A program made the translations under genes and the position numbers. A DNA stretch of 64,000 nucleotides from Rusavskia elegans (Eukaryota > Ascomycota > Lecanoromycetes > Teloschistales > Teloschistaceae), in the NCBI GenBank assembly GCA_011316305.1, contig SAUG01000019.1:62001-126000 (forward strand). The letters are read 5' to 3'. Shown here one piece after another: positions 1 to 12,900 of this stretch; position 1 is the first letter of the stretch; every line of letters begins with the position of its first letter. Below the pieces are notes generated by a model that did not search any database, was not told where the DNA came from, and was given only the letters and a program-made list of their open reading frames with translations.

Positions 1-1494
1 AAGGCTGATCTCTCTTCACCCCTTTTTTGTCAGGGGCACTATTCTGGGCTCGGATATCGGCATCTTGCGCTACGGCGGTATTGAGACCTGGGAGCAATCC
101 TCCCGATAGCTCTTTTCTCATTGTCCAATAAGTCAAGGCACTCGTATGTATCAACGGTTGGGTCCTCTGTCGAAGAGAATTCGCCCATGTCCTGGCAAGG
201 CCTCCGAACCCGAATGCTTTGGGGTTTATCATCGAGGCACGTCATTCAGCTAATGGGCATCGTCAGCTCACTGGTACCGTTCGAGATACATCGAAGGACT
301 AGATACTGTTCGTTGACTTTGCTCTTGATGGTCCGGGATGGTCAACCTTCTCACAACCAAACACGCACGTCATCTTACTGTTAATGCAACGATTCAAGGC
401 CGCCTTCATTTTGTGAAGTTCCACAGCGCAGGAGAGCAGGCAACTGAGTCTTATTCTTCCCAACGATACTGCCTGCGTCCAGCCACGCACTATGCCCAAT
501 CTCCAATGTCGTTGATGCACCATTCTGTGCGCCTGAACAGACTGGATCCCGTAGTCTCCTCAAGCAATAGAACTTGACTTGCACAGCCGACCCAGGCGTC
601 GGCTTGCTGATTTGCTGTCCTGACTCGAATTACAGGTAAGTACCAATCTGGTCAGTTCAAGCCGACAGGCACCAAAGTCGAGGGGGATATTCTCATGGTA
701 TGCCAGATCACACGAGCCCGCGGGGGCTGTGAGAGGCCCCCTCGACTCTGAGTCACATGAACATTGGAAAGAGCCATCATTTACTAATCTGAGATGTTGA
801 CCCTGGTCAAATCGCTGCAAAGATGAAGCACTGCATTTGGAAGCAAACCGAACGGACTCGGGCGTTCACCAGGCATGCTAAGCTTGCAGTCGAAAAACTG
901 ATGCTGACGATGTCTTCATAATCGTATGTACCATCATCGGCCTTTTACATGGCCACGGCACTATCCGATAGTCAGCCATGAGCACGAAGGATGTTTCTGT
1001 TTTGGCTGCAGTTGAGTAGCTGCACAGCGTTTCCACATCAACCCCGGTAAAAGCCAGAACTTCCACAACACGACCATATACTCATCTTCCATCAGGTATG
1101 AGTATCGGGAAGATATGCTCTAAACCATATGAATTTGAAAGACTGTCAGATCCATACCAAATATGGGGACCCTACAGTGGATTTGATCTCAGTGGGTATC
1201 TGAGGTGTTCTGGAGGTTCTCAGAGTCTTGTCTCGGGTACAGTCTGATGCAACGGGAATATCTGATGACGGGATCAAGCAAAGGATTTCGTCTCGAGAGC
1301 CGCGGAAAAACGCTCGGGGCCAGCTCAGAGGAGCCCTCTTATATTCAAGTTCCTTCATCAAGTCCTGTTGGCGATCCATAGCATCTGCTCTGATCCACAC
1401 GTCAGAACTCGAGGCGGTGGCAATTACTCCCGGAATGGCCAAGAGCGGCAATATGACGGTTCTCAGCGTGAAGTGCGATTGTTCTGGACCAAAG
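1..1494. other. Gene-poor, eroded sequence
   Basis: I see no open frame here with convincing coding character. All frames are short and none carries a motif I recognise. The right part holds one copy of a dispersed repeat (1156-1223) and lies directly downstream of a HET-domain relic on the minus strand. The stretch may therefore be the decayed remainder of that gene, but this is inference only. Confidence 0.5.
1156..1223 (-). repeat. Dispersed 68-bp repeat, copy 1
   Basis: This segment matches two later segments (23619-23686 and 24128-24194) over nearly its whole length with scattered substitutions. Shared blocks include GATTTGATCTCAGTGGGTAT and TCTGGAGGTTC. Read on the minus strand, all three give the same peptide pattern around EPP-(D/E)-(N/H)-L-(K/R)-(Y/H)-PL-(R/K)-SN, with stops in copies 1 and 2. 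This suggests fragments of one decayed gene family. The parent family is not recognised. Confidence 0.6.
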
Positions 1495-2049
1495 TCAGAC
1501 TTCCCATCTCTTAAAGCAATAGAAGCCTGATGTACATATCTTCGAGGGTGATGCCGGCTCGAGTTCCAGGCAAGAGGAGTCTGTGCGAGCAGCTTTCTGC
1601 ATTGGCCGCTGCGACCGGAAGAGATACTCTGTTGACCCTGGTAGCAGCAATAAGAAAAGGGTCTTGCTAAGAGCGAGCAGATAATCCACAGTGAATCGTA
1701 ATATCGGTTCTCCATGAACCCAGCAATAGCTGAGACGAGCGTATTCTTTCAGGCGCCCGGGGGTACAAGACAGCTTCACATCGTGGACAGTTAAGCCGAG
1801 ATCGAGGATACGATTCGAAAGAATCGATGCGGCTAGATCTGAACAACCGCTATAAGTGTGTCCATTCTTGCATCTACTGCTCCACGCGAGTGAAGCTCTT
1901 CTCACCCGCAGAGTCAGGATTTGCAAGCCGACCCTAAAAGTAGCTTGCGGCGGGATCCCCTCGGGATGTTCGCCTACTGAACCTAATAGATATGACAGAA
2001 ACTTTAGCCATGTGCCTGATGTAGTCAATAATATTCGAATGACGGCCAA
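1495..2049 (-). pseudogene. HET-domain protein relic
   Basis: The minus-strand frame contains a typical HET entry region: a Cys/His-rich segment (SSRCKNGHTYSGC), then NRILDLGL, then YARLSYCWVHGEP near 1720-1745. This matches the family pattern of a Cys-rich lead-in, an R-(L/V)-(L/I)-D-(L/V)-G strand and (Y/L)-x-x-LSYCWG. The usual following block (LPKT-F-DA and the Trp-Ile-Asp segment) cannot be followed in frame. The reading frame degrades after the LSYCW motif. HET proteins trigger incompatibility cell death in filamentous ascomycetes. This copy looks dead and partial. Confidence 0.5.
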
Positions 2050-2771
2050 TTCTGGTCATCCATATATTCGGTTGCAGCCTGAGGACTTATGCTCAGGAGC
2101 CCTTTCCAAGAAGCACATGGCAAAGAGAATATCTCCTAGGTTTCCACCAGACAGGCTATGATTTAAGACATCCCGATGATCACACTTGAGCATGATGTAG
2201 TAACTTGGGATACAGCAGGCACCCATAATCTGCATTGACTTTGAGCCCTTCCAGTCTGCGATGACGGGATAAGATGCACTTCTTTGGGGTAAGGATAGAG
2301 AAGACTGAGCAAGGTATGTAGAGATGGTCCAGAGCCATGAACAACTGGCTGTACATCGCTCACTTTATCTGAACTTCTTGTGGACAGACTGGTCGAATAC
2401 AACAGGACTTCAGTCAAATTGATATAGCCATGGCCCTGGGCTAGTTCGCTGTCGGTGAAAGAGTTACCAGCATGTTAAGTAGCCGAAAGCTGGGGCATAA
2501 TTGACCGGCATGTCATTTCGGATGGTGTTCAGCAACGACGGGCCACTACAGTGGAGTTGAAGGTGTACAGCGAACGGGTGGGGAGAGAAAGGGCAAGAAC
2601 GAGAAAGAAGACAAAGGGCCGGGATTTGATGCCAAGGTATCTAGGGCGGAGACTGCCAAGAGATGGGATGACTAATCGGCTCCGAGATGCCGAGGCTTCT
2701 CGTACTCGTACCACGCATCCAACCACCTTTTCCCTTTCCCCTTTTACCTTCCACTTCCAACACACATAACA
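2050..2771. other. Intergenic, nothing recognised
   Basis: There are only short frames on both strands. This is the 3' flank of the minus-strand coiled-coil gene that ends at 2772. I see no RNA gene or repeat here. Confidence 0.5.
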
Positions 2772-4170
2772 TCAATTCCGACAGACTACATGCGATTTCT
2801 CGAGGACGATCTGTCCCTCAGACGTGTCCTCGGGAATCTTGACCAATCCCCCAAAGATGGTTATGGCGACCCTCGACCCCAGGATCTCCGCCTTCGCCGG
2901 CCCATCGAATTCTTGACAGCTGACTTTGGCCTCAATCGGAGCCGTGACAATGGTGTCGTTCTTCACAGCCCATGTCTGGAATGTGGCCTTTTTGCTTCTT
3001 CGCAAGAGCACTGACAGACTGTAGGCTTTGTCGCACAGTTCGCGCATCGACTTGTTCAGCAGGTCAAGGCTCACGGCCGATCCAACCGTCGCGGCCGAGA
3101 CGTACGGATCCATGAAATCAAGCACATCCTGACATGTCTCGCCAGGCCATTTGCTCTTCTCCCCAAGCAAAGCGCCGCACTCGATGGTCCGACTCCGCCA
3201 TTCAGCCAGGTCCGAATGGGATACTGCCGGCCGCAGTCCAGTTAGCTCTCGTTTGCGGAGATGATTCCGTTGTAGCATACCTGCTTTGGAGCAATCGAGA
3301 GCTTCCTCGAAGTCTTTCAGATTATGCTCGGACTTGCTAACCCCGAAGCTACGTGTGCTGATAAGGTCACGATCTACAAACTCAAATATCTTCGCCCGCA
3401 TACCAAATCTCTGCAGTGGTTCCGACCCGAGACTTTTCAACACGTCCCGGAACTTTTTTTGGCCGTCGAACCATAGGTTGTTATGGCCAGTCAGCTTCTT
3501 GTGGCCCTGTACCGCATAATGGCGGTGCACGATACGCTGAATGAGCACTCTCAGCTCGACGAATTGCCCGTGGATTTTGTCATCTGGGATCTCGCTATCA
3601 TCGCTACTACCTCTCAAGATGATTTCTCGATACTTGGAATTATGTTCCGAGAGCCTTTGGATTGCCACCTTCGCTTCCGTGGCTTCCTTTCGAGTTGTCG
3701 CAAGTCGGGCTTTGTAGCTGCCGATGTCGTCCTCAACCTGCTTCTTATCCGCACTCAAGGTCTTTAGCTGCTCCTTTAGGGCCGACAGTCGTCGTTCAAC
3801 CTCGCCGACAGGATCCTCTCGAAACTCTTGGAGGGATCTCTCCTCTTTGGGTTCCAGCAGCGACCACAGCGCCGTGACTAGCGTCTGCAGTGCGGTCAGC
3901 GCTTTCCGGTGTAGAAAGCGAGTCTGTCATGCTCACTTCAGAACTACTTGAAGCTTGAGAATTGTCCATTTGGATGTACGGACTGCTGTTACACATTGCG
4001 CGTTCAACAGCAGTGTGGTATTCGGTTATCTTGCGCCCCAGGGAGTCATGTACTTTTTCGAGGCTATTTTCGAAGAACTCTCTCAACCTGGGACCTGGAT
4101 CTTCCATCGGAACGACAGTATGCTGCCTTGGGGGAACAGCTGGCGGATCTTCGGTGTTCATTTCAGCCAT
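2772..4170 (-). CDS. Fungal coiled-coil hypothetical protein
   Basis: The two-exon model is complement(2772..3884, 3937..4170) and gives about 448 aa. The intron 3885-3936 has a GTGAGC donor, GCTGACC branch site and CTGCAG acceptor, and it joins two frames that otherwise conflict. The N-terminal part is Pro/Ser-rich (MAEMNTEDPPAVPP). Residues about 80-150 form a charged coiled coil (EERSLQEFREDPVGEVERRL and on). After this comes a helical C-terminal half with an F-x-x-L-R-x-L-I-Q-x-I-V-H motif often seen in fungal orphan coiled-coil proteins. No catalytic motif is visible. The start could lie upstream at 4272, but the first ATG before the acidic N-terminus is at 4170. The function is unknown. 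Confidence 0.7.
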
Positions 4171-4926
4171 TGAGTTGGCGTCAACGGAGCAGTCCGCAAT
4201 GCAGTTATAGGAAAACACCTGCACGCTGAAAGGTGATGAACGTGACGGTTGGGTCAAACAGGCTCCCCTCACCTGTTTCAGTTCAAGCGAATCCCAAAGT
4301 TTGTAGACGCTGGAGGCTCCGAAGAAGTTCTGGACGCTTCAGCCTAATCACCAGCAGCATTGGGGGGCTGAAAGCCACACGTAGATTACGGCTCGGGGAC
4401 CAATGAAGCCAGAGCCCGTCCCATCTTCAATGCGCAATCCCTGGTGAACATACATATTGACTGACGCGTGGGTTGGGCTCCAAATCCCTAGTTCGAGCTC
4501 AGCCTTTTCGAAGTTTCGCGCACGCCCAATCATCTAGCACTGAGGATGTCTGGACAGTATCCTGGCGCTCTTTCCTCCTGCAAGGCAACGAGGCTGCGAT
4601 GTCCGCAATGATAATTGGAGGGATCTAAAACAGATGGCCTTCTGAAATAGATGCAACTTCGTCGCAAGGGAACCCATTTGATCAAACCCTTGGATCAGCA
4701 ACAATTATTCACCAATTGCGCGATAGCGAATCTTCTCGGCCAGTTGGGATACAAAAAGTGGCCACGTCCAGCCTCCCCGTCAGCAAGATCAACTCAGCAC
4801 GATCCGTAGAACGTGCAATCCTACAACATCACTCTGTCCTTCTTTGGCTTGTTCTTTGAAGCCTTCTTGTGCCTAGAGATCCCCAAACTTGTATTCACAT
4901 CTCTCTTCCCCTAGACAGACCTTACG
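4171..4926. other. Divergent intergenic region
   Basis: This lies between the minus-strand coiled-coil gene and the plus-strand Hsp70-like gene, so it presumably holds both promoters. Short frames inside it lack coding character. A GAA/TTC-rich patch near 4848-4868 does not have canonical heat-shock-element spacing. Confidence 0.5.
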
Positions 4927-7234
4927 ATGATGGGCCAAGGGAGCAAATCGGACTTGCTGGAACTGGGAAATTACATGGACGCCCTGGAAGTTCACGAGTC
5001 AGATGACCAACTGATCATTGGGCTGGACTTTGGTACGACGTTCAGGTAAGCTTGAGGTCCCTGCTTGAGGCAGTCACTCATCCAAATAGCGGCATCGCAT
5101 TCGCTTTCACGAACGCCAACCAGCCTGAACCGACATCGATTCTAGACTGGCCTGGTAAGTCGTGGGCTGTTTGTTCGCGCGATATGTAATAGCACTATTG
5201 CCCCATCACATTGAAGGCAATGCGCAGACATCATGAGATTCGTTGGGTCCAACTTCAAAGACTGACGATCGTCATAGGCCTCGAGGGTTTCAAACAACCC
5301 AAAGTCCCCACCATCCTGAGCTATGATCCCCTTCAGAAGACATCTTTCACCTGGGGTGCACAAAAACACAAGCATGCAAAGATCGAAGGCATGAAGTTGC
5401 TTCTCGACCCCGGACAGGAGACTCCGCTCTACATCCCGGAAACCAACACTGCCGCCGAATTGAAGAAGCTCGGGAAGCCTGCGACTGACGTGGTGACGGA
5501 CTACATCACCGCCATTTACAAACATGCATTGAATAGGATAGAAACGAAGATTCCAGCGGAATATTTGAAGATGTGTCAGAAGAAATTTGTTGTGACGGTG
5601 CCTGCCGTGTGGTCCGCCAAAGCAATGAACGCGACACTCTTGGTAGGTCCTTCGAGCGCACGCTGGGACCTGACGCTGAGACATTCTAGGCTGCAAAACA
5701 AGCGGGCATTCATCCCGTGTCGTTGATCAAAGAGCCAGAGGCAGCTGCTCTGTATACCCTGCGCATGCTCCAAGACAAAGCACTCGCGGTAAGTTGGCTC
5801 GTCCAGTCATAGACATCTTTTAATGCCGCTTCTTGCAAGATTGGGGATGCTTTCGTCCTTTGTGATGCAGGCGGCGGTACGGTCGATCTCATTTCGTACG
5901 AGATCACAGCGCTCGCCCCGACGTTGGAGCTGAAAGAACTCGTGACTGGCAAAGGTTCGTCATATTTGAGCGCTTGTCGTTGAGACGCTGTTATTTGGCT
6001 CACAGGGATATCCGAAGGTGGTATGGCCGGATCCCTCGGACTCAACAAACGCTTCGCGCAAGCCGTCCAGAATATCGTTGGGGAGGACCAGTTCTTCCAT
6101 CTACGAAAAGAAACAGGGTTTGAAGAGGCAATGAAGCAATTTGATAAGACCATCAAGACGGCTTTCAGGGGAGATCTTGACGAAGACTATTACGTCAATT
6201 TTCCACGAGCGAAGCTCGATGATGATCTCCCGAATCGGCTTGAAGCCAATTGCTGGAACATGAAAGGGTATGACGGTCGACACGTGCATAAAGCGAAGGG
6301 AAGTGGCTAACGAAAGTAGTGCCGATGTGAAGAAGATTTTCCAGCCGTTAATCACAGACATTGAGCGAATGGTGGAAGATCAGGTGAATCTTGTGAGGGT
6401 CAAGAGGCTGAATGAAGGGCATCCAAAGGCCAACGAGATCAAGGTACGCCGTCTTCATGCCGTGGTACAAAAGCTGATAATGATTCCGAAAAGGCCATCT
6501 TCCTCGTCGGCGGCTTTGGATCAAGCGAGTATCTCAAGCAGTGCTTGCAAACGGCCCATCCGAATATCCAAGTCATCCAACCCACGGATGCATGGTCAGC
6601 CATCGTCAAGTAAGTCGACAAATCACGAATGTCTTGATCGTTTCATTGAACATAAGCAGGGGTGCGGTACTGAGCCAGCTGCCAGAGGAGGCGGCGATCA
6701 CTTCGACGGTTTCCACGAAGCACTACGGCGTCTCCGCAAATGCCACGTACGACGAGAAGGAAGACGCAGGCCAGCCCACGACAATACACAAGTACAACGG
6801 AAAGACGCGGGTCGAAAAGGTATGTAACAAACTCCGGTCTTTCCAAATCTGATTCAAGCCTCGAGCAGATGTACTGGTACATCCACCGCGGCGAAGACAT
6901 GCGGCGCGACCAAAAGATCATCTTCCCCTTCAAACGCAGCCTAGCAGACGACTACTCGCCCTCCAAACTCATCTTCTCCGACGACCTGCTCGAATGCTCT
7001 CTGGACCAAGCAGTCAAGTACCCCAAAAAGGGGGTCACATCGACGAATTGCCGGATGACTGCCGATCTCACTTCTGTGGGCAAACATCATTTCCATCGAA
7101 AGACCGCCTTGGATGGAACGCCGTATTATGATGTTCATTATAATTTGGTCATATCGACAAAGACTGCGATCATGAAGTTCTCGTTGGAGGTGGATGGCGA
7201 GGAGATGGGGAGTATTGAGGCGAGTTATGAGTGA
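4927..7234 (+). CDS. Hsp70-like (HSPA12-type) ATPase
   Basis: The ten-exon model is 4927..5045, 5090..5154, 5278..5642, 5690..5788, 5840..5954, 6006..6267, 6317..6443, 6494..6609, 6660..6819 and 6869..7234, giving 597 aa. Every intron is GT-AG and 44-123 nt, and the frame stays open. The actin/Hsp70 ATPase motifs are in order: phosphate-1 GLDFGTTFSG (about residue 34), the connect segment near FVVTVPAVW, phosphate-2 DAGGGTVDL (about 226) and adenosine LVGGFGSSEYL (about 387). The C-terminus is short and has neither a typical peptide-binding domain nor an EEVD tail. This fits the divergent fungal Hsp70-like family rather than a housekeeping chaperone. Such genes are often expanded and lie near NLR or HET genes, as here. 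The client and role are unknown. Confidence 0.88.
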
Positions 7235-7494
7235 GCTGCGAGGAACGCATAAACCATATCATGGGTGTTTTACTTATACAGAGGCGATTGGGTTAGCGAC
7301 TGAATTGTCGAGGAGTCAATGGGAGGACATTAATCGTTAGGTGTACGCTGCTATCACACCTAATTCGGCGTCGGTGATCAAGAGTTCCCTTATTGCGGTC
7401 CAGCCTGATCTACTCAGGCTTTGACCGTATCCCGCACAACCTTTTGGTGCTGTGAGAACAAGCGATCCGGTGACTAGAGCACATAGCTCAGAAG

Positions 7495-9969
7495 CTAACA
7501 GAAGATCGCATTGGCCTTTCCTTCCGCTTCGGCTTTGATGCTGCTTGATGTAATATGGCAGTCTCGATGTTGTTGAAGTAAGGCGTCTCTGAGCCTGAGA
7601 GCAATACGTAATGCGTCAGCGTCGATAATATCTTCCATGGCGTAAAAACATGTTTCTGTCAGCAGTAGATCCAAGATTGCATAGTGGCCTCCTCGACTTG
7701 GTTCGCTCAAGGAGTCAGAAACCTGGGATGGGTCTGCATCAGTAGCTCTTGCATGAAGCAGGAACTGCGCTGCACCATGATGACCGTGATGACAAGCTGG
7801 CGATAAGGCGCCGTCAACGTTGGTGCCGGCTTCGATCAACAGCCGGACAATGGCTACATTACCCCGAGTAGCCGCGACTTGGAGCGGAGTCCCAGAATTG
7901 TCTACAGTCTTCTCGATATCAGCCCTGTGGGTAATGAGGGCACGAACAATCTTTTCGTAACCTCGCCCTGAGGCCAGGTGGAGGGGGACTTGCTTCATCA
8001 AGGATGAAGCCCCGTCCGCAGCATCTCAAAATTATTCCCGAGACATTCATCTCTGCCCCGTATAAAAGGAGGATTTCCACCATTACGTCATTTCCATTCA
8101 TGATTGCCAGTTGTAAGATACACTGAGAATTTGGCTCGCAGTATTCCCCTTTGTCGGAGTATAGATTGAGAGCAGCGCCAGCCTCTGCCAAAATTTCAAC
8201 TGCAGGTGGATGATCTCCTCGGACGGCGGCACGTATAGCAGTATCACAGGGTCCATGGATGATATTGACATTTGCCCCTGCTTTGAGGAGCTGTCGAACC
8301 GTGATTGAGCTACCAATACGAGCGGCAGCCTGAATTGCGAGTACCGCGACCAAGAATGCGTCCGGGGTAAAAGTCTCTCGGGAACGTAGAAGCCAAGAGA
8401 AAGCTCGACTCGCGATACTGCGAACGCTCGTAGTTGACTCGTAGATACGTTGGTAAGCTGTCAGGTAGAGCTCCTCTAAGTTGTGCTGTGGAAGGTGTTC
8501 CGCAGCTCTCTTGACATCCACTTCAAGTTTTCCGTCGACAGAGACTTTCAATTTGCAGAGTGGCCCAGAGGAACATCTCTCCAGCACTGTTCAGTAACGC
8601 ACGATTCAAGTCCTCCCGTAAGGATTCCGAGACATCACCGTTGAGCAGCCTTTTGCTCTGAACCACATACTCTAGATGATTGTGCACGAAGATCTCCGAG
8701 TCTGAACTGCTATCGGAGCTATTGACGCACTTTCTCTGTGTGTCCGGCACCAAAGTCAATACCGTACTGTCATTTCGACTCGTGATGAAGACCTTTACTA
8801 CACTGGTACTTTGAGCGACCATTTGCTTGAGTGCATTCACATGTCGTCGCGTTTCTTCGATTTTGTCAATAGCATCGATGACCAAGACTGCCGGTTCTTG
8901 ACCGAGGATGTCCACCACCAGCTGGAGACACCGTTGGACCCGGAGCCGTGGCATATCGAACACATCAAGCTTCGCCTCGGCCTTCCGTCGTTCGTAGTCT
9001 GTGACCAGGGCTTCATGGACGGTATGCTTATGATTGCGGGTAAAAGTGAATTGTCGAACCAGGCTTCGCATTATCTCATCTGGATCAGAACGTTCTGGCT
9101 CAGAGGGATATCTTGAACAGTAAAAATAAGACAGGCCGGTCAACGAAGCCTGTCCTGGGCTTTGACTGAGAAATCGATCTACAACCGCAGAAACTACGCG
9201 GGTGTTCTGGAGCGAGGAACGTCATGCAAGAGCAAAATGGAAGACGAGCTCGCAATGTCTCACTCTCCATAATGAGGGTGATTTAAGAGCCAGTTGCCCG
9301 TGCTCGAAATTCGATTCCCGGCATGGGCTTCATGATGGCGAAAGAAAGGGATGGGTGATAGTCAACGAAGAATCTCTAGACGTTGGTCTTGTTGCAAGGC
9401 TGCGAACGATGCATTTTTCCGTTGCGCCAATCGTTCCATCGGCCCTTCCAATTTAGTCAGCAGGTCGCGGACCGTCTTGACGTTGCTGTCCGTATCTTGC
9501 TCCAGCTCTGCACATCTACAAACTTACCAATATTCAGGACCCGGGATCTTGAATCGCGATCTTTTGCATCTATCCACTTCCGTAGGTTGGACTAGAACGA
9601 CATGGACCACATGGTCTATCTTTTCACGGACCATGGACCTCTCTTTGAAGAATTTTGTCTCTTTGCCGAGAAATTCAAGAATCTCAGCATATAGTTCTAG
9701 GCCCGACAGCGTTGTGTAGACGGACAACATTGGCATTGACTGGAGAGCGCATTAGTCATTGATGGTTATGCTGATTTTGAAGATTCTTACAGACTGAAGC
9801 CTGAGGCACTCAAACTCATTACTCTGTCCAAAGTTTCACTGGTCCTCCTAAATCTAGCCAGTTTCAGTCCCCATGATTTTTTGTCGGTCTGGCTTCTGGT
9901 ACTCCCAGTTGCTGGGTAATTCCGTTCGACTCTCAGGAATTTTCGATGGTCTGCATGCACGTCGCCCAT
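7495..9969 (-). pseudogene. NACHT-ankyrin (NLR) pseudogene
   Basis: Reading from 9969 downward, there is an N-terminal helical segment, an intron near 9740-9785, then a region ending in LSPIPFFRHHEA and TGNWLLNHPHYGE. This is the usual lead-in to a fungal NACHT domain. A decayed P-loop follows near 9200-9215. The Walker-B strand AVLVIDAIDKIEE (about 8860-8890) and an FITSRND motif come next, then GEMFLWATLQIESL, then ankyrin repeats down to 7495. Defects: TGA at 9362-9364 and 9260-9262 where the family has Trp, a frameshift that destroys the P-loop, and two more frameshifts near 8535 and 8000. Fungal NLRs act in nonself recognition and regulated cell death. This copy cannot make a full product. 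Confidence 0.75.
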
Positions 9970-9987
9970 AAGTCTTTTGTTGGCTTT

Positions 9988-12900
9988 CTACTTAGATCGC
10001 AGGCGATTGACATCCCCCCTTTCTAGATCGGCACTGATCCTAAGGCTGTCTCTCCAACTCCGGTCTTTTGAGTAGATACTTCTCCGCATTGGGCGCGTCT
10101 CTTGCTCCAGATCGCTACTAACCCTTCTCCGGTAGGCATCTCCTGATGTTCTACCTAGTAATGTGGGTTTGGAATTCTCCTCATCCGATTCCATTCCTTG
10201 CTTCTCCGTTCGTCGATCGAAAGGATCCTGACGCTTGACAGGCTCTTGGCTTTTTCCCGACCAAAATACCACAGATCGCAACGTTTGCCTCAAGAATACG
10301 CCTATGTTGTCGAGTGCAAAAGCCACAGCAATCAGGGGGATGGATATTGCAAGGCCGACACCGAACGTTATTTTCGAGACGTAAGAAAATGGTATGGACG
10401 GGGCTCCATCGCTGTGCGGAAATTCCGAAACAGGGATGGCGAAAACTGCAGCAATAAATGACATGGGAAGGAAGACGATTGTCACGATTGTGAACACCAT
10501 GATGGTCTGACCTTGTCGACCAGTGAAAGCGGCCTGATCTCTCGCAAATCGGGCTTCGAAGGCGTTAGCGTGCTTTTGTTTGAGATCAAGGAGGTGAGTA
10601 AGCTGCAGTGACTGGTCAGTAATTCTCCATGCAAGCCAACGACTATGAGACTTACGGATGTGTATATTCCTTCTGCCTGCTTGTCCATTCTCTCAACGTC
10701 CTTGAGATGGACCTCAACCACTTTATGCTGCTCTCTGTATCTCTTCTTGATCTCCGATTGCATCCGACTATCAGAACCCCTCGCCTCTTCTAAAAGTGCA
10801 TGCATCATGTCGTCCAAAATAGATACTTGATGCTTGAGCACCATAGAGATCATGTTGAGTTCGTCCCGGATGTCCTTGGTCTCCGCAAGCAGCGCTGTCT
10901 CTTCTCCAATATCAAGAAGCGTATCGACAAAAGTATGATCCTTGGTACTTTCACTCTCCCCAGAAGGCTTGCTCAGCAGTTGAAGGCTCCCTCTCTGGCG
11001 CTGACTTTTGAGCCATCTTGCGGCAGCTTTGGAAGCATCGTTGAAGTTCATAAAAAGCTCTGTCTCTTTGTTGGTCTATGCTTTCATCAGCACTGCCTAT
11101 GACTTGCTTGATGGATCAATTTGGGCAGAGACTCACGACTTGCCCAATGGAGCTTTCAAACATGTCCAGAAATTGGAAGTCCTCGTCTCCCAGTCGATGT
11201 CTGTCAAATACACCGGAGCATCGACCCGTGATAAGCGTTGCCAGGTCGTGTACGGATTTGACTGGAGGTCGCGTTTTCGAGTTCATGTCCTCAATTATTC
11301 CATCCAAGACATTCAAAGGATCGTTCTTTGGCTGCTTCCATCGTTGGGGAAAGCTTGTGATGATCAGGTCTTTGCCGATGATCCAAAGCCACAGCTGGTC
11401 CACCATGAAGACCTTCTTCTCCTTGGATTTCCCTCGGGTATACCGATAGACAACTTGATCCGTATCCCTGCCTTCTGTGGATATGGCGTGATAGTAGAAC
11501 TGATCCAGTGTGCGTCGGATGTGTAGGTTGGGAGTGCTTCGTAGGTATGCATGTATCAGCATTTCATCGCAACTGTGGCTTGAATGATCTTCTATGCAAG
11601 CAAAGCCTCCTGTTGCCCGCTTGATAGCTTCACTCATCGTTTTGCGGTTCTGGTGGGTTTCATAATGAAGGTATGGCATGAACAGTACAATGTTACCTCT
11701 ACGATTCATTTTGCTCTTGTCAATAGGCGTCCTACTTCTTGCTGGTTGTCCATCGATTTTTCTTCGTTGCGACCTCGGAGATAACGCAGCACTTTCATTC
11801 GCTCGTTTGAAAGTATTGTTAGTCTGTGTGCTGGTAGCTGCTTTGTTATTCTTCAATCTCTTATCGTTCTGGGAGGGTTTCCTCTCAGCTGTCAGGGCTG
11901 TAGATTTGTGGTCTCCATTTGCAAGATTCTCTTGGTCCGGCAAGACGACTACTGGTGTTGGTACTTCGGGCTTTGCCCTCGATCCCTCCGAATCATGGCC
12001 AGAACTTGTAGAGGCAGGGATACTCTTTCCCGTAGGTTGCATTCGCTGACAGAGTGGGCGCATGAAGAACGAGTGGACTGTAGGACCTCGATGCTGTTGT
12101 CCAAGTAGCTTTTCCAGGGCCTTGAAACAGTCCACATCGCTAGCACTGTCCTCGATGAAATGCTTGGTGAGCAGAGTCTCGACCCATGCTAAGTTGTTTG
12201 TAGGTAAGTGTATCCATCTGAAAGCAGGCTTGGCAGGGACGTTCCTTGATAGCGTGGTCACAGCAGGCTTCTGCTTGTCATCATCCCAACCATATAGAAC
12301 ATCAAAAACCGAGTATTTCCGATGGTTCATGGGGCGGTGTTCCATACCGAAGTCAACGATGGTGGCTTGGAAACCATCGCAGGCTGCTCGTGCGGGGTGG
12401 GAAAGATTGGCGCCGTCGTTGGTTGGAGACAAAAGTTGGGCGATGTCGATATGGCCGTTTTGGGCTGCTCCCAGCATTGGCGTCTCCTCGAAAGAGTCTT
12501 TTCGATGAACACGTATACCCTGCTGCCGAAGTAGAAGCTTGACGAGATCGATATGACCATTCCTCGCACACCAATGTAGCGGAGTCATGCCGCTTGAAGT
12601 CGTGGCATTGACATCAGCTTCCCAGTCCAAAAGTAGAGAAGCAACATCTTCGAAGCCCTTTTCGGCAGCGTTATGCAGTGCAGTCCAGCCCCCGTCACTC
12701 TGCGCACGGACATCAGCACCATTCTGCAGAAGGAGTTTCACCACAGCCACGCGATTCGATTTACTTTCCACTGCCAAGTGCAGCGCGGTCTTCCCACGAT
12801 AGTTGGTGGCGCAGATATCAGCTTTCCTCTCTGTCCTCCCAGTGAGCAAAAGCTTCACCAATGATTCTTTTCCCGTCGCGGCAGCCCACAGCAGAGCTGT

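Noticed and set aside
4846..4870. Possible heat-shock element upstream of the Hsp70-like gene
   Set aside because: TTC and GAA triplets are present but spaced by three bases, not the canonical two, so the pattern is no better than chance.
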